Positions 9,087 through 19,472 are shown, numbered from the stretch's first letter. The stretch: DNA of 34,004 nucleotides from an uncultured Gammaproteobacteria bacterium (GCA_937984095.1 CALJYH010000046.1:1-34004), one strand, 5' to 3'. Numbers and translations are program-made. Notes: generated by a model not told the origin, from the sequence alone.

Positions 9087-10904
9087 TCAATCGATACCGA
9101 GTCGACTCAGTGTATCCCTGGTGGGCACGCCTTCCGCGTCCCAGCCGTTGATTGCATAGTACTCGGGTAACATTTCATCGAGTCTGCATACCAGGCCCTT
9201 GCCGGTACCGACATCCGCAGGTTCCTCGAGGATGCGTTTGGGCAGGGTATCGTCTTTCTTGCCAAGGCCTGCTTTCAGGTTGAACAGCTTTTCCAGGTTC
9301 CAGATACGTTCACCGGTTTCAACCATCCGCGCCTCGGTGCTCCAGTCGCCTTCACAGACCAGGTCGACTAGTTCACAATAGTCTTCGGTGCCCCAGCCGC
9401 AACCGGCCGGGAACAGGCACAGACCACTGGAATCCATGAATGCAACCAGGCGCTGGCTCTCGGCGACGACCTGCGCCTTGCCTTCGATTTCGGTGGTGTC
9501 GAAATCGTGTTCGTATGGATCGGCGCGCAGGTGACAGGCGCCACGGTTACTGGTTGCGTAAGCCAATCCCATGCCCTGCATGGAGCGGCCGTCGTAGGCA
9601 GCGAATTCCTGGCCCTTGACCGTCATCGACAAATCCGGATGGCCGTATTTCTCACACAGGCGTTTCGAGCCCAAAGCGACATCGGCACCAAAGCCTTCAC
9701 CCTTACCGACCAGCTCTGCAATTTGGCACAGAGCCTCGGCATTGCCGAATTCGAGTTTGATACCGCCGGTGGTACTTTCATCGATAGCGCCGATGTCGAA
9801 CAGCTCCATTGCGGCGGCAATGGAGCCACCGAGCGAGATCGGATCCATGCCGTATTCGTTACAGATGAAGCCAGCGAAAGTCGCCGCGTCAATATCGTCT
9901 ACACCACAGGCGGAGCCAAGCGCATAGGCGGTTTCGTATTCGAGACCACCAGAGGCGCCCTGGTACTCGGGGCGGTCCTTGACCGAGAAATGGGTCGGAT
10001 CTATTTTACAGATGCGCCCGCAGCCGATGGTGCAGCCGAAGCAGGCGCCGTTGGTAACGATATTGGTGTGACCGTTGGGGTTGGGTGTATGCATGGCCTC
10101 GGGATTCAGTTTGTTGGCGCCCTCGAAGCGCACGCTGCGGTTGTTGCGCGTCGGCAGACTGCCGAAGCCGTTGGTCACATCCATCATCGCCAACGTGCCG
10201 TCACGCGCCATGCCCTCGCGGTCGTTCATGCGCGCATTGATTTCGTTGATCTTCTGGTAAACCTCTCTGCTGGCCGCAGGTGTGCCGACGGTGCCGCGCA
10301 CCGCGATGGTTTTGAGGTTCTTGGAGCCCATAACCGCACCCACACCGGAGCGCCCCGCGGCGCGATGCTTGTCATTGACCACGCAGGCGTAACGGCACAG
10401 GGTTTCCCCGGCCTGTCCGATGCCGGCAAAGCGCATCAGCGGATCGCCGTACTTCGCTGCGAGGATATCCTCGGTCTCCCATACGGTTTTGCCCCAGATG
10501 TCGCCGGCGTCGCAGATTTCGACCTTGTCATCTTCGATATGCAGGTAGACCGGTTTGTCGGATTTGCCTTCGATGATTAGCATATCGTAACCAGCGTTTT
10601 TCAGCTCGCCGCCGAATTTGCCGCCAGAGTTGGAACAAGCAATAGCGCCGGTTAGCGCGCCCTTGGTGACTACCGTGTAGCGGCCGCTGGTCGAGGCCAT
10701 GGTTCCGGTCAACGGACCGGTGGCAAAGATGATTTTATTCTCCGTCGACAGGGCATCCACCGCCGGTTCCATCTCTTCGTAAAGATACTTGCTGCCGAGC
10801 CCACGTGAGCCAAGATATGCCTCGGCCCATTCCATGTTAAGCGGTTCAATATCGCAGCTACCCTTGCTCAGGTTGACGCGAAGAATCTTTTGTTGCCAGG
10901 CCAT
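9087..10904 (-). CDS. Aldehyde ferredoxin oxidoreductase family protein (tungsten/pterin type)
   Basis: 605 aa; N-terminal RVNLSKGSCDIEPL...YLGSRGLGSKYLYEE...GPLTGT; cluster motif CFGCTIGC (CxxCxxxC) plus downstream DSSGLCLF Cys. Confidence 0.93.
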   Translation of the reverse strand: MAWQQKILRVNLSKGSCDIEPLNMEWAEAYLGSRGLGSKYLYEEMEPAVDALSTENKIIFATGPLTGTMASTSGRYTVVTKGALTGAIACSNSGGKFGGELKNAGYDMLIIEGKSDKPVYLHIEDDKVEICDAGDIWGKTVWETEDILAAKYGDPLMRFAGIGQAGETLCRYACVVNDKHRAAGRSGVGAVMGSKNLKTIAVRGTVGTPAASREVYQKINEINARMNDREGMARDGTLAMMDVTNGFGSLPTRNNRSVRFEGANKLNPEAMHTPNPNGHTNIVTNGACFGCTIGCGRICKIDPTHFSVKDRPEYQGASGGLEYETAYALGSACGVDDIDAATFAGFICNEYGMDPISLGGSIAAAMELFDIGAIDESTTGGIKLEFGNAEALCQIAELVGKGEGFGADVALGSKRLCEKYGHPDLSMTVKGQEFAAYDGRSMQGMGLAYATSNRGACHLRADPYEHDFDTTEIEGKAQVVAESQRLVAFMDSSGLCLFPAGCGWGTEDYCELVDLVCEGDWSTEARMVETGERIWNLEKLFNLKAGLGKKDDTLPKRILEEPADVGTGKGLVCRLDEMLPEYYAINGWDAEGVPTRDTLSRLGID

Positions 10905-11013
10905 CGGGGTTCCTCCGAGAAATTATTGTGTTCTGGGCGTGATTGTATATCCTGCTGGATTGATTTAACACATATAAGCGGCCGTGAAGCGGTCATTAAT
11001 GAGGTGATAATCA

Positions 11014-11325
11014 ATGATCAGGGTAATCATCGAGCGCGAAATCGTGGAAGGCCTGGAGCAATACTACGAATCTGCGATTGCAGACTTGCTGGGTGTAATG
11101 GCCAATGCTGAGGGATATGTATCGGGAGAGTCATCGGTTGAAATTCATCGCCCCAATCGATACGTGGTGATAACGCGATGGATTGACGAAGCGGCCTGGA
11201 ACCGCTGGTTTCAATCCAGTGAACGGCAGGAGTTATTAAATGCAATCCGGCCATTTTTGCTCAACGAGGAAAAATTTACCCTACTGAAACAGCTCAGTAT
11301 GCACCGCGATAAGTGGACTACCTGA
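11014..11325 (+). CDS. Antibiotic biosynthesis monooxygenase (ABM)-like dimeric alpha/beta-barrel small protein
   Basis: 103 aa; MIRVIIEREIVEGLEQYYESAIADLLGVMANAEGYVSGESSVEIHRPNRYVVITRWIDEAAWNRWFQS matches the ABM-domain pattern. RBS-like GAGGTGAT just upstream of the ATG. Confidence 0.75.
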   Translation: MIRVIIEREIVEGLEQYYESAIADLLGVMANAEGYVSGESSVEIHRPNRYVVITRWIDEAAWNRWFQSSERQELLNAIRPFLLNEEKFTLLKQLSMHRDKWTT

Positions 11326-11499
11326 ACTTCAGCACACTACCGCCTGGAACAAAACCCCTGCCAATGTATCCGTAATCAGGTTTTTTGTTGATCTCGGTAA
11401 TGTGTTCTCGCGGCGGTCCGATCTGCCACCACAACGCAATACTTGTTTTAAGTGTCATGCGGGTGGCGTCCTGTTGTTAACATGGTAATATTGCCGCCA

Positions 11500-11836
11500 A
11501 GTCAGCTGGATAATCGCTGGTTCGTGGTACGAGCTGGAGGAAAGTCCGGGCTCCGCAGGGCAGAGTGCCAGATAACGTCTGGGGGGCGTAAGCCCACGGC
11601 CAGTGCAACAGAAAGTACACCGCCAGCCTCGGCTGGTAAGGGTGAAATGGTGCGGTAAGAGCGCACCGCGCTTCTGGTAACAGAAGTGGCAAGGTAAACC
11701 CCACTCGGAGCAAGACCAAATAGGAAAACGATGACGCGGCCCGCGTCGTTTTCGGGTTGGTCGCTTGAGGCTGGAAGGCGACTTTCGGTCCAGATGAATG
11801 ATTATCCTCGACAGAACCCGGCTTACAGGCTGACTA
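11500..11836 (+). ncRNA. rnpB: RNase P RNA (bacterial class A)
   Basis: Conserved blocks GAGGAAAGTCCGGGCTCC, GGGTGAAATGGTGCGGTAAGAGCGCACCGCGC, GGCAAGGTAAACCCCA, AGCAAGACCAAATAGG and ACAGAACCCGGCTTACAGGC. The ends AGTCAGC and GCTGACT can pair as P1. Ends approximate. Confidence 0.97.
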
Positions 11837-11846
11837 TCTATTTTGA

Positions 11847-11878
11847 GGGGGCGCAATCCATTGCGTCCCCTTAATTTT
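11847..11878 (+). terminator. Rho-independent terminator of rnpB
   Basis: GGGGGCGCAA-TCCA-TTGCGTCCCC followed by TTAATTTT, immediately after the rnpB 3' end. Confidence 0.8.
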
Positions 11879-12051
11879 CAAACCATAAAAATTGTGCAAA
11901 AGCGCACAATATTCCCCTCAACTTAATGTATTACTTTAACTATTAGCCCTAAGTATCGGTTTTGGCTGTGTATTATTTTATGAGCTTTAAGTGAATGGGC
12001 TAAGTTATTGACGCCATTGAGAAAAAACCAGTATTTGAGCCCCAAATTTAC

Positions 12052-12081
12052 TTGACTTGTGGTAAAAATCAGCCATATTGT
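12052..12081 (+). promoter_or_regulatory. Candidate sigma70 promoter of mraZ / the dcw cluster
   Basis: TTGACT, 18 nt, TATTGT, just upstream of the MraZ-box repeats. Confidence 0.55.
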
Positions 12082-12087
12082 GTCTCT

Positions 12088-12114
12088 AAGTGGGAAAAAG
12101 TGGCACGAAGTGTC
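12088..12114 (+). promoter_or_regulatory. Candidate MraZ operator (three repeats phased at 10 nt)
   Basis: AAGTGGG (12088), AAGTGGC (12098) and AAGTGTC (12108), each exactly 10 nt apart, ending 16 nt before the mraZ GTG start. Confidence 0.75.
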
Positions 12115-12130
12115 ATATAACGGGTCAAGC

Positions 12131-12589
12131 GTGCATAAATTTCGAGGGGTTTCCAATTTATCTTTGGATGCGAAGGGGAGAATTGTTCTACCCGCGCGTT
12201 ATCGCGAACGGCTGCTCGAAATCTGCCAGAGTCAGTTGATCATTACTATTGATACCGATCAACCCTGCCTGTTAATTTACCCGCTTTCCGAATGGGAACT
12301 GATCGAAGAAAAAATCGAAGCCCTGCCAAGCTTCAATCCCACTACCCGCCGTATTCAGCGTTTGTTGATCGGTCATGCTACCGAGGTCGAGGTTGATAGC
12401 AGTGGCCGAATGCTGCTGTCCAATCCGTTACGAGAATACGCCCAGCTCGGAAAGAAGGTGGTGCTCATTGGGCAGGGCAAGAAATTTGAACTCTGGGATG
12501 AATTACTCTGGGCAGAACGCATGGAGTCCTGGCTGGGCGATGGCACCGGAGATGAGATGCCGACGGCGCTAGCGGAATTAACGCTGTGA
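12131..12589 (+). CDS. mraZ: Transcriptional regulator MraZ
   Basis: GTG start giving (M)HKFRGVSNLSLDAKGRIVLPARYRERL, the canonical MraZ N-terminus; first gene of the dcw cluster. Confidence 0.95.
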   Translation: MHKFRGVSNLSLDAKGRIVLPARYRERLLEICQSQLIITIDTDQPCLLIYPLSEWELIEEKIEALPSFNPTTRRIQRLLIGHATEVEVDSSGRMLLSNPLREYAQLGKKVVLIGQGKKFELWDELLWAERMESWLGDGTGDEMPTALAELTL

Positions 12590-13521
12590 AGCAGGCGCAT
12601 GCACCAGTGCTGCACGCCGAGGTTCTGGCGGCACTCGAAATCAAGCCGGATGGTCGTTATGTCGACGGTACCTATGGTCGAGGTGGGCACGCGCATTCGA
12701 TTCTGGCTGAGCTTGGCGAGCACGGCAGCCTGATTGTTATGGATCGAGACCCGCAGGCGATTGCGGATGCCCACCAGACTATTGGCTCCGACTGTCGGGT
12801 TACCATCATCCATGACGACTACGCCAACCTGCACAGCCGAATTGCCGAACTCGATCTGCTTGAGCAAATAGATGGAATCCTGCTCGACCTTGGTGTTTCC
12901 TCACCTCAACTCGACGACGCCGGGCGCGGTTTCAGTTTTCAGCATAATGGACCCCTCGATATGCGCATGAATCCCGGCCAGGGCGAGTCAGCGGCAGATT
13001 GGCTCGCGCAGGCCGATGAGGCGGAGATCGCGAAGGTACTGTGGGAATACGGCGAGGAGCGTTTCTCGCGCAGGATCGCGAAAAAGATAGTTGAAGTGCG
13101 CCAGTCCCGCAAAATCGAAGATACTGCAACGCTGGCCGCGTTAATCAGCGAAATCGTGCCGCGTCCTAAAAACAATCGGCACCCGGCTACCCGTAGCTTC
13201 CAGGCTGTCAGGATTCATATCAACCAGGAACTCGAACAGATCCAGCGCCTGCTTGAATCGGTGCTGGATATACTGAAAATCGGTGGGCGCCTGTTGATTA
13301 TCAGCTTCCACTCCCTCGAAGATCGCCTGGTAAAACGTTTTTTCAAGTCACAGAGCACACGGGGCAAAATTCCCCGTGGCCTGCCACTGCGCGATAGCGA
13401 AATTCCGTCCAACATCCGTCTTAAGTTGAAGACGAGAGCTATCAAGGCGGGAGCCCGGGAGCTGGCGTCAAATCCACGCGCCCGAAGTGCGGTACTGCGC
13501 ATCGCAGAGCGAGCGGCCTGA
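12586..13521 (+). CDS. rsmH: 16S rRNA (cytosine(1402)-N4)-methyltransferase RsmH (MraW)
   Basis: HAPVLHAEVLAAL...YVDGTYGRGGHAHSIL...GILLDLGVSSPQLDDAGRGFSF. Confidence 0.97.
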   Translation: MKQAHAPVLHAEVLAALEIKPDGRYVDGTYGRGGHAHSILAELGEHGSLIVMDRDPQAIADAHQTIGSDCRVTIIHDDYANLHSRIAELDLLEQIDGILLDLGVSSPQLDDAGRGFSFQHNGPLDMRMNPGQGESAADWLAQADEAEIAKVLWEYGEERFSRRIAKKIVEVRQSRKIEDTATLAALISEIVPRPKNNRHPATRSFQAVRIHINQELEQIQRLLESVLDILKIGGRLLIISFHSLEDRLVKRFFKSQSTRGKIPRGLPLRDSEIPSNIRLKLKTRAIKAGARELASNPRARSAVLRIAERAA

Positions 13522-13784
13522 TGAACGGCAAAGCCTGGTTTTCACTGCTGCTAACACTGGTTCTCGGCAGTGCACTGACCGTGATATACGTGAAGCATCA
13601 AAGCCGCGTTTTGTTCGCAGATTTACGTAACATCCAGAAACAACAAGACCAGCAAGTTATCGAGTGGGGGCGGTTGCAACTGCAAAACACGACTCTGGCG
13701 ACGCATAGCAATGTTGAATCCCGGGCCCGCAAAGACTTGAAAATGCGCCTGCCCGAAAACGTCGAACTGGTGCGCTTGCAATGA
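13521..13784 (+). CDS. ftsL: Cell division protein FtsL
   Basis: 87 aa; single N-terminal TM segment and coiled-coil; between rsmH and ftsI. Confidence 0.92.
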   Translation: MNGKAWFSLLLTLVLGSALTVIYVKHQSRVLFADLRNIQKQQDQQVIEWGRLQLQNTTLATHSNVESRARKDLKMRLPENVELVRLQ

Positions 13785-15517
13785 AACATAGCGATCGCAT
13801 TAACAAGATCGACGGTGGGGCGATGTTCCTGGGTATGCGTCATAACTTTGTATTGTTGGTATTGATTTCATTGCTCCTCGGCCTGACCACGCGGGCTTTG
13901 TATCTACAGCTCGTTGAGCAGGACTTTCTGACCAGCCAGGGAGTTCAGCGACAAATCCGTACCATCGAAACCCCCGCCTATCGAGGCGCTATTCTGGATC
14001 GTTTTGGGACCCCTCTGGCGATTAGTACCCCGGTCGATTCGGTTTGGGTCAATCCGAGTGAAATTCTCGAAAACCTCGAAGCTCTGAAACAGGTAACTGG
14101 TAAGCTGAAACTCGATTACCGTGCTACGGTATCAATGCTAAAGCAACGCGCCGACCGGGAGTTTGTTTACCTGAAACGCCAGCTTGAACCTGATTTTGCC
14201 CGCACGGTTGCAGCTGGAATTGAAGGCGTGTCCCTGCAGCGCGAATATCATCGATACTATCCTGCCGGAGAGGTGGTATCGCACCTGGTGGGATTTACCG
14301 ATATTGATGACCAGGGCCAGGAAGGACTTGAACTGGCCTACCAGGACTGGTTGCGTGCAGAGCCGGGTGTGCGTCGCGTTATCCGCAACCGTCGTGGCGA
14401 GGTTGTCGAGGAACTTGCGCAGGTCAAGCCGGCCGAATCGGGCAAAGATATCTATACCAGTATCGATATGCGCTTGCAGTACATCGCTTATCGTAGCCTC
14501 GCACGAGCGATTAAGTATCACGCCGCCAAGGCAGGTTCAGCAGTACTGCTGGACGCTCGCAATGGTGAAATTCTGGCGATCGTAAACCAGCCGTCCTATA
14601 ACCCGAATCGACGCAGGACGACAGCGACCAAGAAATTGCGTAACCGGGCTCTCACCGATGTATTTGAACCAGGTTCCGCGATCAAACCTTTTACCCTGGC
14701 CGCTGCCATTGACCGCGGCCATTACAATCGTGGCAGCAATATTGATACCTCACCAGGTTACATGATGGTCAGCGGACATCCGGTTAAGGACATCCGCAAC
14801 TACGGCATACTCGATCTCTCCGAAATCCTGAGCAAATCGAGTAATGTTGGCGCATCGCGTATCGCCATGTCGTTAGAAAAAAAGGAGCTGTGGGAGAGTT
14901 TTAAAGCCTACGGATTTGGTGAGTTATCCGGCGTGTCTTTTCCGGGGGAGTCGTCCGGATATTTCCGTCATTATAGCCAGTGGCAGTCCCTGGATCACGC
15001 AACCATGGGATTCGGATACGGAATGTCGATGTCGATCACCCAGCTCGCGCGCGCCTATGCAGTAATTGCGAACCAGGGACGTTTAGTGGATCTCAGCCTG
15101 ATTCGAAAAGAACCAGTTCGCAATCCGATGAATGAGATTTCGCGGCATGTCATGAAAACTTCCACCGCGCAGCAAATGATCAAGATGCTGACCGAGGTGG
15201 TAGGACCCAAAGGCACGGCGCAGGCGGCCGCAGTCGACGGTTACCAGATTGCAGGCAAGACCGGGACCGCCAAGAAAAGCATTGCCGGAGGCTACCAGCA
15301 AGATGATTATGTTGCCGTGTTTGCGGGTATCGCACCAGCCAGCAATCCGCGCCTGGTGATGGCAGTCATGATCGACGAGCCTACACAAAACGGATACTAC
15401 GGTGGCCTCGTCGCGGCCCCCGTATTCCAGGAAGTGATGTCAAATGCCCTGCGTATTCTCGATGTTCCGCCCGACGATTTGCCGACGTTGGCACGCAGCA
15501 AGGGACAGGGGGCATGA
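13781..15517 (+). CDS. ftsI: Peptidoglycan D,D-transpeptidase FtsI (PBP3)
   Basis: RGAILDRFGTPLAIS; SNVG; KTGTAKKS; position in dcw cluster. Confidence 0.97.
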   Translation: MKHSDRINKIDGGAMFLGMRHNFVLLVLISLLLGLTTRALYLQLVEQDFLTSQGVQRQIRTIETPAYRGAILDRFGTPLAISTPVDSVWVNPSEILENLEALKQVTGKLKLDYRATVSMLKQRADREFVYLKRQLEPDFARTVAAGIEGVSLQREYHRYYPAGEVVSHLVGFTDIDDQGQEGLELAYQDWLRAEPGVRRVIRNRRGEVVEELAQVKPAESGKDIYTSIDMRLQYIAYRSLARAIKYHAAKAGSAVLLDARNGEILAIVNQPSYNPNRRRTTATKKLRNRALTDVFEPGSAIKPFTLAAAIDRGHYNRGSNIDTSPGYMMVSGHPVKDIRNYGILDLSEILSKSSNVGASRIAMSLEKKELWESFKAYGFGELSGVSFPGESSGYFRHYSQWQSLDHATMGFGYGMSMSITQLARAYAVIANQGRLVDLSLIRKEPVRNPMNEISRHVMKTSTAQQMIKMLTEVVGPKGTAQAAAVDGYQIAGKTGTAKKSIAGGYQQDDYVAVFAGIAPASNPRLVMAVMIDEPTQNGYYGGLVAAPVFQEVMSNALRILDVPPDDLPTLARSKGQGA

Positions 15518-17037
15518 TGGCAAATACCCATATTCCCGGAATGGCATTGTCGGAACTGCTATCAGGTTTTGCGCTTCAGGATCCCGTGCCGTCGATCAGG
15601 ATTAGCGATATCGTCAGTAACAGCGCTAATGTTACGACAAATTCAGCATTCATTGCATTGCCCGGTATCAAGTCCAATGGAATCGATTACGCCATAGATG
15701 CGGTCAAGGCAGGTGCAGTGGCGGTGATTTATGACGCCTCAGATGAATACAGCCTGCAGCGAATTCCGCTATTGAGCAAGCAGGTCGAAACCCACTGGAT
15801 CGGTGTTGATCACCTGGAACGTGCCAATGGCCATATCGTTAGTCGTTTCTTCGGTGACCCGGGGCAGGCAATGACGATCATTGGAATTACGGGCACCGAT
15901 GGAAAGTCAAGTGTTACTCATCTCGTTACCCAGGCCTTGACGCGGATTGGTAAGTCATGCGCCAGTATCGGCACTCTCGGCTACGGCATTGGCAATAACC
16001 TGACGCCAGATTCATTGACAACACCAGACGCGGTAAGCCTGCAGTCGCGCTTGCACCAGTTCCAGTTGCAACGCTGCGAGTACGTGGTCATGGAAGTGTC
16101 ATCGCATGCGTTGGAGCAGTATCGCGTCAACGGTTGCGATTTTGATATTGCAGTGCTAACCAACCTGGGAAGGGATCACCTCGATTATCACGGTGACCAG
16201 GACAGTTATGCGGCTGCCAAGGCGCGACTATTTCATGATTTTCAACTCTCTGGGCGCGTGGTCAATGTTGACGATAGTTTTGGACAACAGATAAGCGAGT
16301 CAGTTGAGGAAAAATCATTGCTGCGCTATTCGGTTGAATCCGAGGATGAGTGCGAAGCCGAGATAAGGTTGATTGCCAACGAATTGAGCGCAAGCGGTCA
16401 GAATATCCGTGCTTCGACCCCGTTGGGAGAAGTGACTGCAGTCACTGCATTACTGGGCCATTTCAATGTCGAAAATACGCTTGCCTGTATTGCCACTCTG
16501 GTGGCACTGGGGCTCGATTACAATCAACTCGAACTCGCAGTTAAAGACTTAAAACCGATTCCCGGTCGCATGGAAAAATTCGCTGGCAAGCCCGACAGCG
16601 CGGCAGCAGTGATCGACTTTGCTCATACCGAGCAGGCTTTGCGCGCCTGCCTCAGTGCCTGTCGAGAACATGCCGGCGGATTACTCTGGTGTGTATTTGG
16701 CTGCGGTGGCGATCGTGACCAGGGCAAGCGCAGCGGCATGGGACGTGCCGTGGAAGAACTCGCGGACCGGGTGATTGTTACCGACGATAACCCGCGTAAC
16801 GAGTCACCCGAAAAAATCGTCAGCGAAATTCTGGCGGGTATGAAACGACCCGGGCAGGCCTGCGTTGTGCATAATCGTCAGGCGGCTATCGAATATGCCC
16901 TGTCGCAAGCGGCTCCTGAAGATCTCGTCGTGATTGCGGGCAAAGGGCACGAACAGGAACAAATAGTCGGTAACGAACGCCGCCCGTTTAGCGATCGTCA
17001 TGTGGTTAGTCGAATTCTGCAGGTGAGCCATGATTAG
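15514..17037 (+). CDS. murE: UDP-MurNAc-L-Ala-D-Glu:meso-DAP ligase MurE
   Basis: GITGTDGKSSVTHL; VMEVSSHAL; DDNPRNESP (DAP-specificity DNPR motif). Confidence 0.96.
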   Translation: MMANTHIPGMALSELLSGFALQDPVPSIRISDIVSNSANVTTNSAFIALPGIKSNGIDYAIDAVKAGAVAVIYDASDEYSLQRIPLLSKQVETHWIGVDHLERANGHIVSRFFGDPGQAMTIIGITGTDGKSSVTHLVTQALTRIGKSCASIGTLGYGIGNNLTPDSLTTPDAVSLQSRLHQFQLQRCEYVVMEVSSHALEQYRVNGCDFDIAVLTNLGRDHLDYHGDQDSYAAAKARLFHDFQLSGRVVNVDDSFGQQISESVEEKSLLRYSVESEDECEAEIRLIANELSASGQNIRASTPLGEVTAVTALLGHFNVENTLACIATLVALGLDYNQLELAVKDLKPIPGRMEKFAGKPDSAAAVIDFAHTEQALRACLSACREHAGGLLWCVFGCGGDRDQGKRSGMGRAVEELADRVIVTDDNPRNESPEKIVSEILAGMKRPGQACVVHNRQAAIEYALSQAAPEDLVVIAGKGHEQEQIVGNERRPFSDRHVVSRILQVSHD

Positions 17038-18400
17038 CATGTCGTTACCAATGCTGGCGGAAAAACTCGGGGGAAGTGCCAGCGGTCTGCAGGATATTAT
17101 GTTTTCCGGGGTCACGATCGACAGCCGCAAATCCTGTGATGGGAACCTGTTTGTTGCTATTAAGGGCATTAATTTCGATGGCCATAACTTTGTCGATCAG
17201 GCCTACCAGAGCGGCGCAGTTGTAGCATTGGTCGAACAGCGGCAGCAGTGTGATATCGCGCAGATCGAAGTAGCCGATTGCAAGCAGGCGATGGCGCAGT
17301 TGGCTAGATACTGGCGTCGGCAATGCAATACCTGCGTGGTTGCGCTTACCGGCAGCAACGGTAAAACCACTGTCAAGGAAATGCTATACCAGATTTTGTC
17401 GAAACAGGCCGCGACACTTGCCACCCGCGGAAATTTCAATAATGACATCGGTGTCCCGCTGACATTATTCGAACTGGAACAGAATCATGATTTTGCCATT
17501 ATCGAGATGGGCGCTAACCATCGCGGCGAAATCGCAAATCTAGCCGAAATTGCCGAACCCGATATTGTCTACGTAAATAATGTTGCGGCTGCACACCTGT
17601 CGGGATTTGGAGACGTGCAGGGCGTAGTCGAAGCCAAGGGAGAGCTCTACGCTTATTGCACGGATCAGCAGAGAGCATTGTTTAACGTCGATGAAGTGGC
17701 CAGCCATTACTGGAAAGACCTTTGTTGTGCGCAGATACAACTTAGCTGTGGCCTGCAAAATGAAGCCGATGTGACTGCCACCTGGTCAGTCGAAGGAGAA
17801 AGCCTGAAAGTCGAATTTACTTATCAGGATGAAACCCATGGCTGTGAGCTTGCTGTCATCGGTGAACATAATGTCCGCAATGCGCTAGCAGCGGTATCGC
17901 TAGCGATTCTCTGTGGCAGGGACTTTAGGGCGTCGGTAGATAATCTGGCTGGATTTTCGGGGGTGAAAGGACGCTTGCAAATGTTACCCGGTCCCCGCGG
18001 TAGTCGTCTGATCGACGATAGCTACAATGCGAATCCCGATTCGCTGGAAGCAGGCGTTAAGGTGCTATGTTCATTGCCGGGATCAGCCTGGTTGGCACTT
18101 GGTGACATGGGGGAATTAGGGGAGGCTGCGGAGGCATTGCATCGCGAGGCCGCACAGACCGCTCGTAGCAACGGCGTAGAAAAATTTTTTGGCGTTGGCG
18201 AAATGAGTTGCATTGCCAGTGAAGAATTTGGCGACGGTGGCTATTGCAGCGAACGCATTGATGAAATGGCGGAGATCATCCTGTCGCAAATACATCAGGG
18301 CGTTAACCTGCTGGTCAAGGGCTCACGAGCCGCCGGAATGGAGCGACTGGTTGCCATGCTAAGCCAGTCCATGAACCGAGGCGACGTCAATGCTGTATAG
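17030..18400 (+). CDS. murF: UDP-MurNAc-tripeptide:D-Ala-D-Ala ligase MurF
   Basis: [46 protein letters not shown]. Confidence 0.97.
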   Translation: MISMSLPMLAEKLGGSASGLQDIMFSGVTIDSRKSCDGNLFVAIKGINFDGHNFVDQAYQSGAVVALVEQRQQCDIAQIEVADCKQAMAQLARYWRRQCNTCVVALTGSNGKTTVKEMLYQILSKQAATLATRGNFNNDIGVPLTLFELEQNHDFAIIEMGANHRGEIANLAEIAEPDIVYVNNVAAAHLSGFGDVQGVVEAKGELYAYCTDQQRALFNVDEVASHYWKDLCCAQIQLSCGLQNEADVTATWSVEGESLKVEFTYQDETHGCELAVIGEHNVRNALAAVSLAILCGRDFRASVDNLAGFSGVKGRLQMLPGPRGSRLIDDSYNANPDSLEAGVKVLCSLPGSAWLALGDMGELGEAAEALHREAAQTARSNGVEKFFGVGEMSCIASEEFGDGGYCSERIDEMAEIILSQIHQGVNLLVKGSRAAGMERLVAMLSQSMNRGDVNAV

Positions 18401-19472
18401 CCTGTCGGAGTACCTCACGCAGTTCCACAGTGGCTTCAATGTATTCCAGTACCTGACGATGCGCACCATCCTGGGCGTGCTCACCGCGCTCGTGATTTCT
18501 CTGATTGTCGGACCGACAATGATCAGTTATCTGAGCAACTCCAAGATAGGGCAGAGTGTGCGCGACGACGGCCCGGAGAGTCATCTGTCCAAGGCTGGTA
18601 CGCCTACCATGGGCGGTGCGCTAATCCTGGTTGCCATTGTTGTCAGCACCGTGTTGTGGAGTGATTTGTCATCGCGCTTCGTATGGATAATCCTTTTTGT
18701 CACGATTGGCTTTGGTGCAATCGGCTGGATCGATGATTACAAAAAGATCGTTTTTGGCAACTCCAAGGGTTTGTCGGCAAAAGCCAAAATTTTCTGGCAA
18801 TCGGTAATCGGGCTGAGTGCTGCGTTGGCGCTATTTCACACTGCACAGTTTCCAATCGAGACTCAACTGATTGTTCCCTTTATCAAGAATATTCTGTTTG
18901 ATCTGGGCTGGTTATATGTGGTGCTGGCTTATTTTGTGATTATCGGTAGCAGCAATGCGGTCAACCTGACGGATGGACTCGACGGTCTTGCGATACTGCC
19001 AACCGTGTTGGTCGGAGGCGCCCTTGGCGTTTTTGCCTACCTGACGGGAAACTTTAACTTTTCCAATTATCTTGGTATTCCCTACGTACCGGGGGTCGGG
19101 GAAATGGTGGTTTTTTGCGGCGCACTGGTCGGGGCCGGCCTGGGGTTTCTATGGTTTAACACTTATCCGGCCCAGGTCTTCATGGGTGATGTCGGCGCGC
19201 TCGCGCTGGGCGCCGCACTGGGCACACTGGCGGTAATCGTGCGTCAGGAGCTCGTGCTTTTTATCATGGGCGGCATCTTCGTCGTGGAAACAGTTTCGGT
19301 GATGCTGCAGGTGGCATCATTCAAATTAACCGGGCGCCGTATATTTCGTATGGCGCCATTGCATCATCATTACGAGCTCAAGGGCTGGCCGGAGCCCCGC
19401 ATTATCGTGCGCTTCTGGATTATTACCGTGGTGCTGGTGCTGATTGGCCTTGCGAGTTTAAAGATCCGGTAA
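18390..19472 (+). CDS. mraY: Phospho-MurNAc-pentapeptide-transferase MraY
   Basis: [60 protein letters not shown]. Confidence 0.98.
   Translation: MLYSLSEYLTQFHSGFNVFQYLTMRTILGVLTALVISLIVGPTMISYLSNSKIGQSVRDDGPESHLSKAGTPTMGGALILVAIVVSTVLWSDLSSRFVWIILFVTIGFGAIGWIDDYKKIVFGNSKGLSAKAKIFWQSVIGLSAALALFHTAQFPIETQLIVPFIKNILFDLGWLYVVLAYFVIIGSSNAVNLTDGLDGLAILPTVLVGGALGVFAYLTGNFNFSNYLGIPYVPGVGEMVVFCGALVGAGLGFLWFNTYPAQVFMGDVGALALGAALGTLAVIVRQELVLFIMGGIFVVETVSVMLQVASFKLTGRRIFRMAPLHHHYELKGWPEPRIIVRFWIITVVLVLIGLASLKIR

Noticed and set aside
9507-10580. 357-aa plus-strand ORF
   Set aside because: Entirely antisense to the well-supported AOR gene; low-complexity Ala/Gly/Val composition typical of the opposite strand of a GC-rich CDS.
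11455-11856. 133-aa and 80-aa minus-strand ORFs over rnpB
   Set aside because: Antisense to RNase P RNA, a common source of spurious annotated ORFs; no protein features.
12059-12130. N-terminal extension of the MraZ ORF
   Set aside because: Contains the putative MraZ boxes; the canonical MraZ N-terminus starts at GTG 12131.
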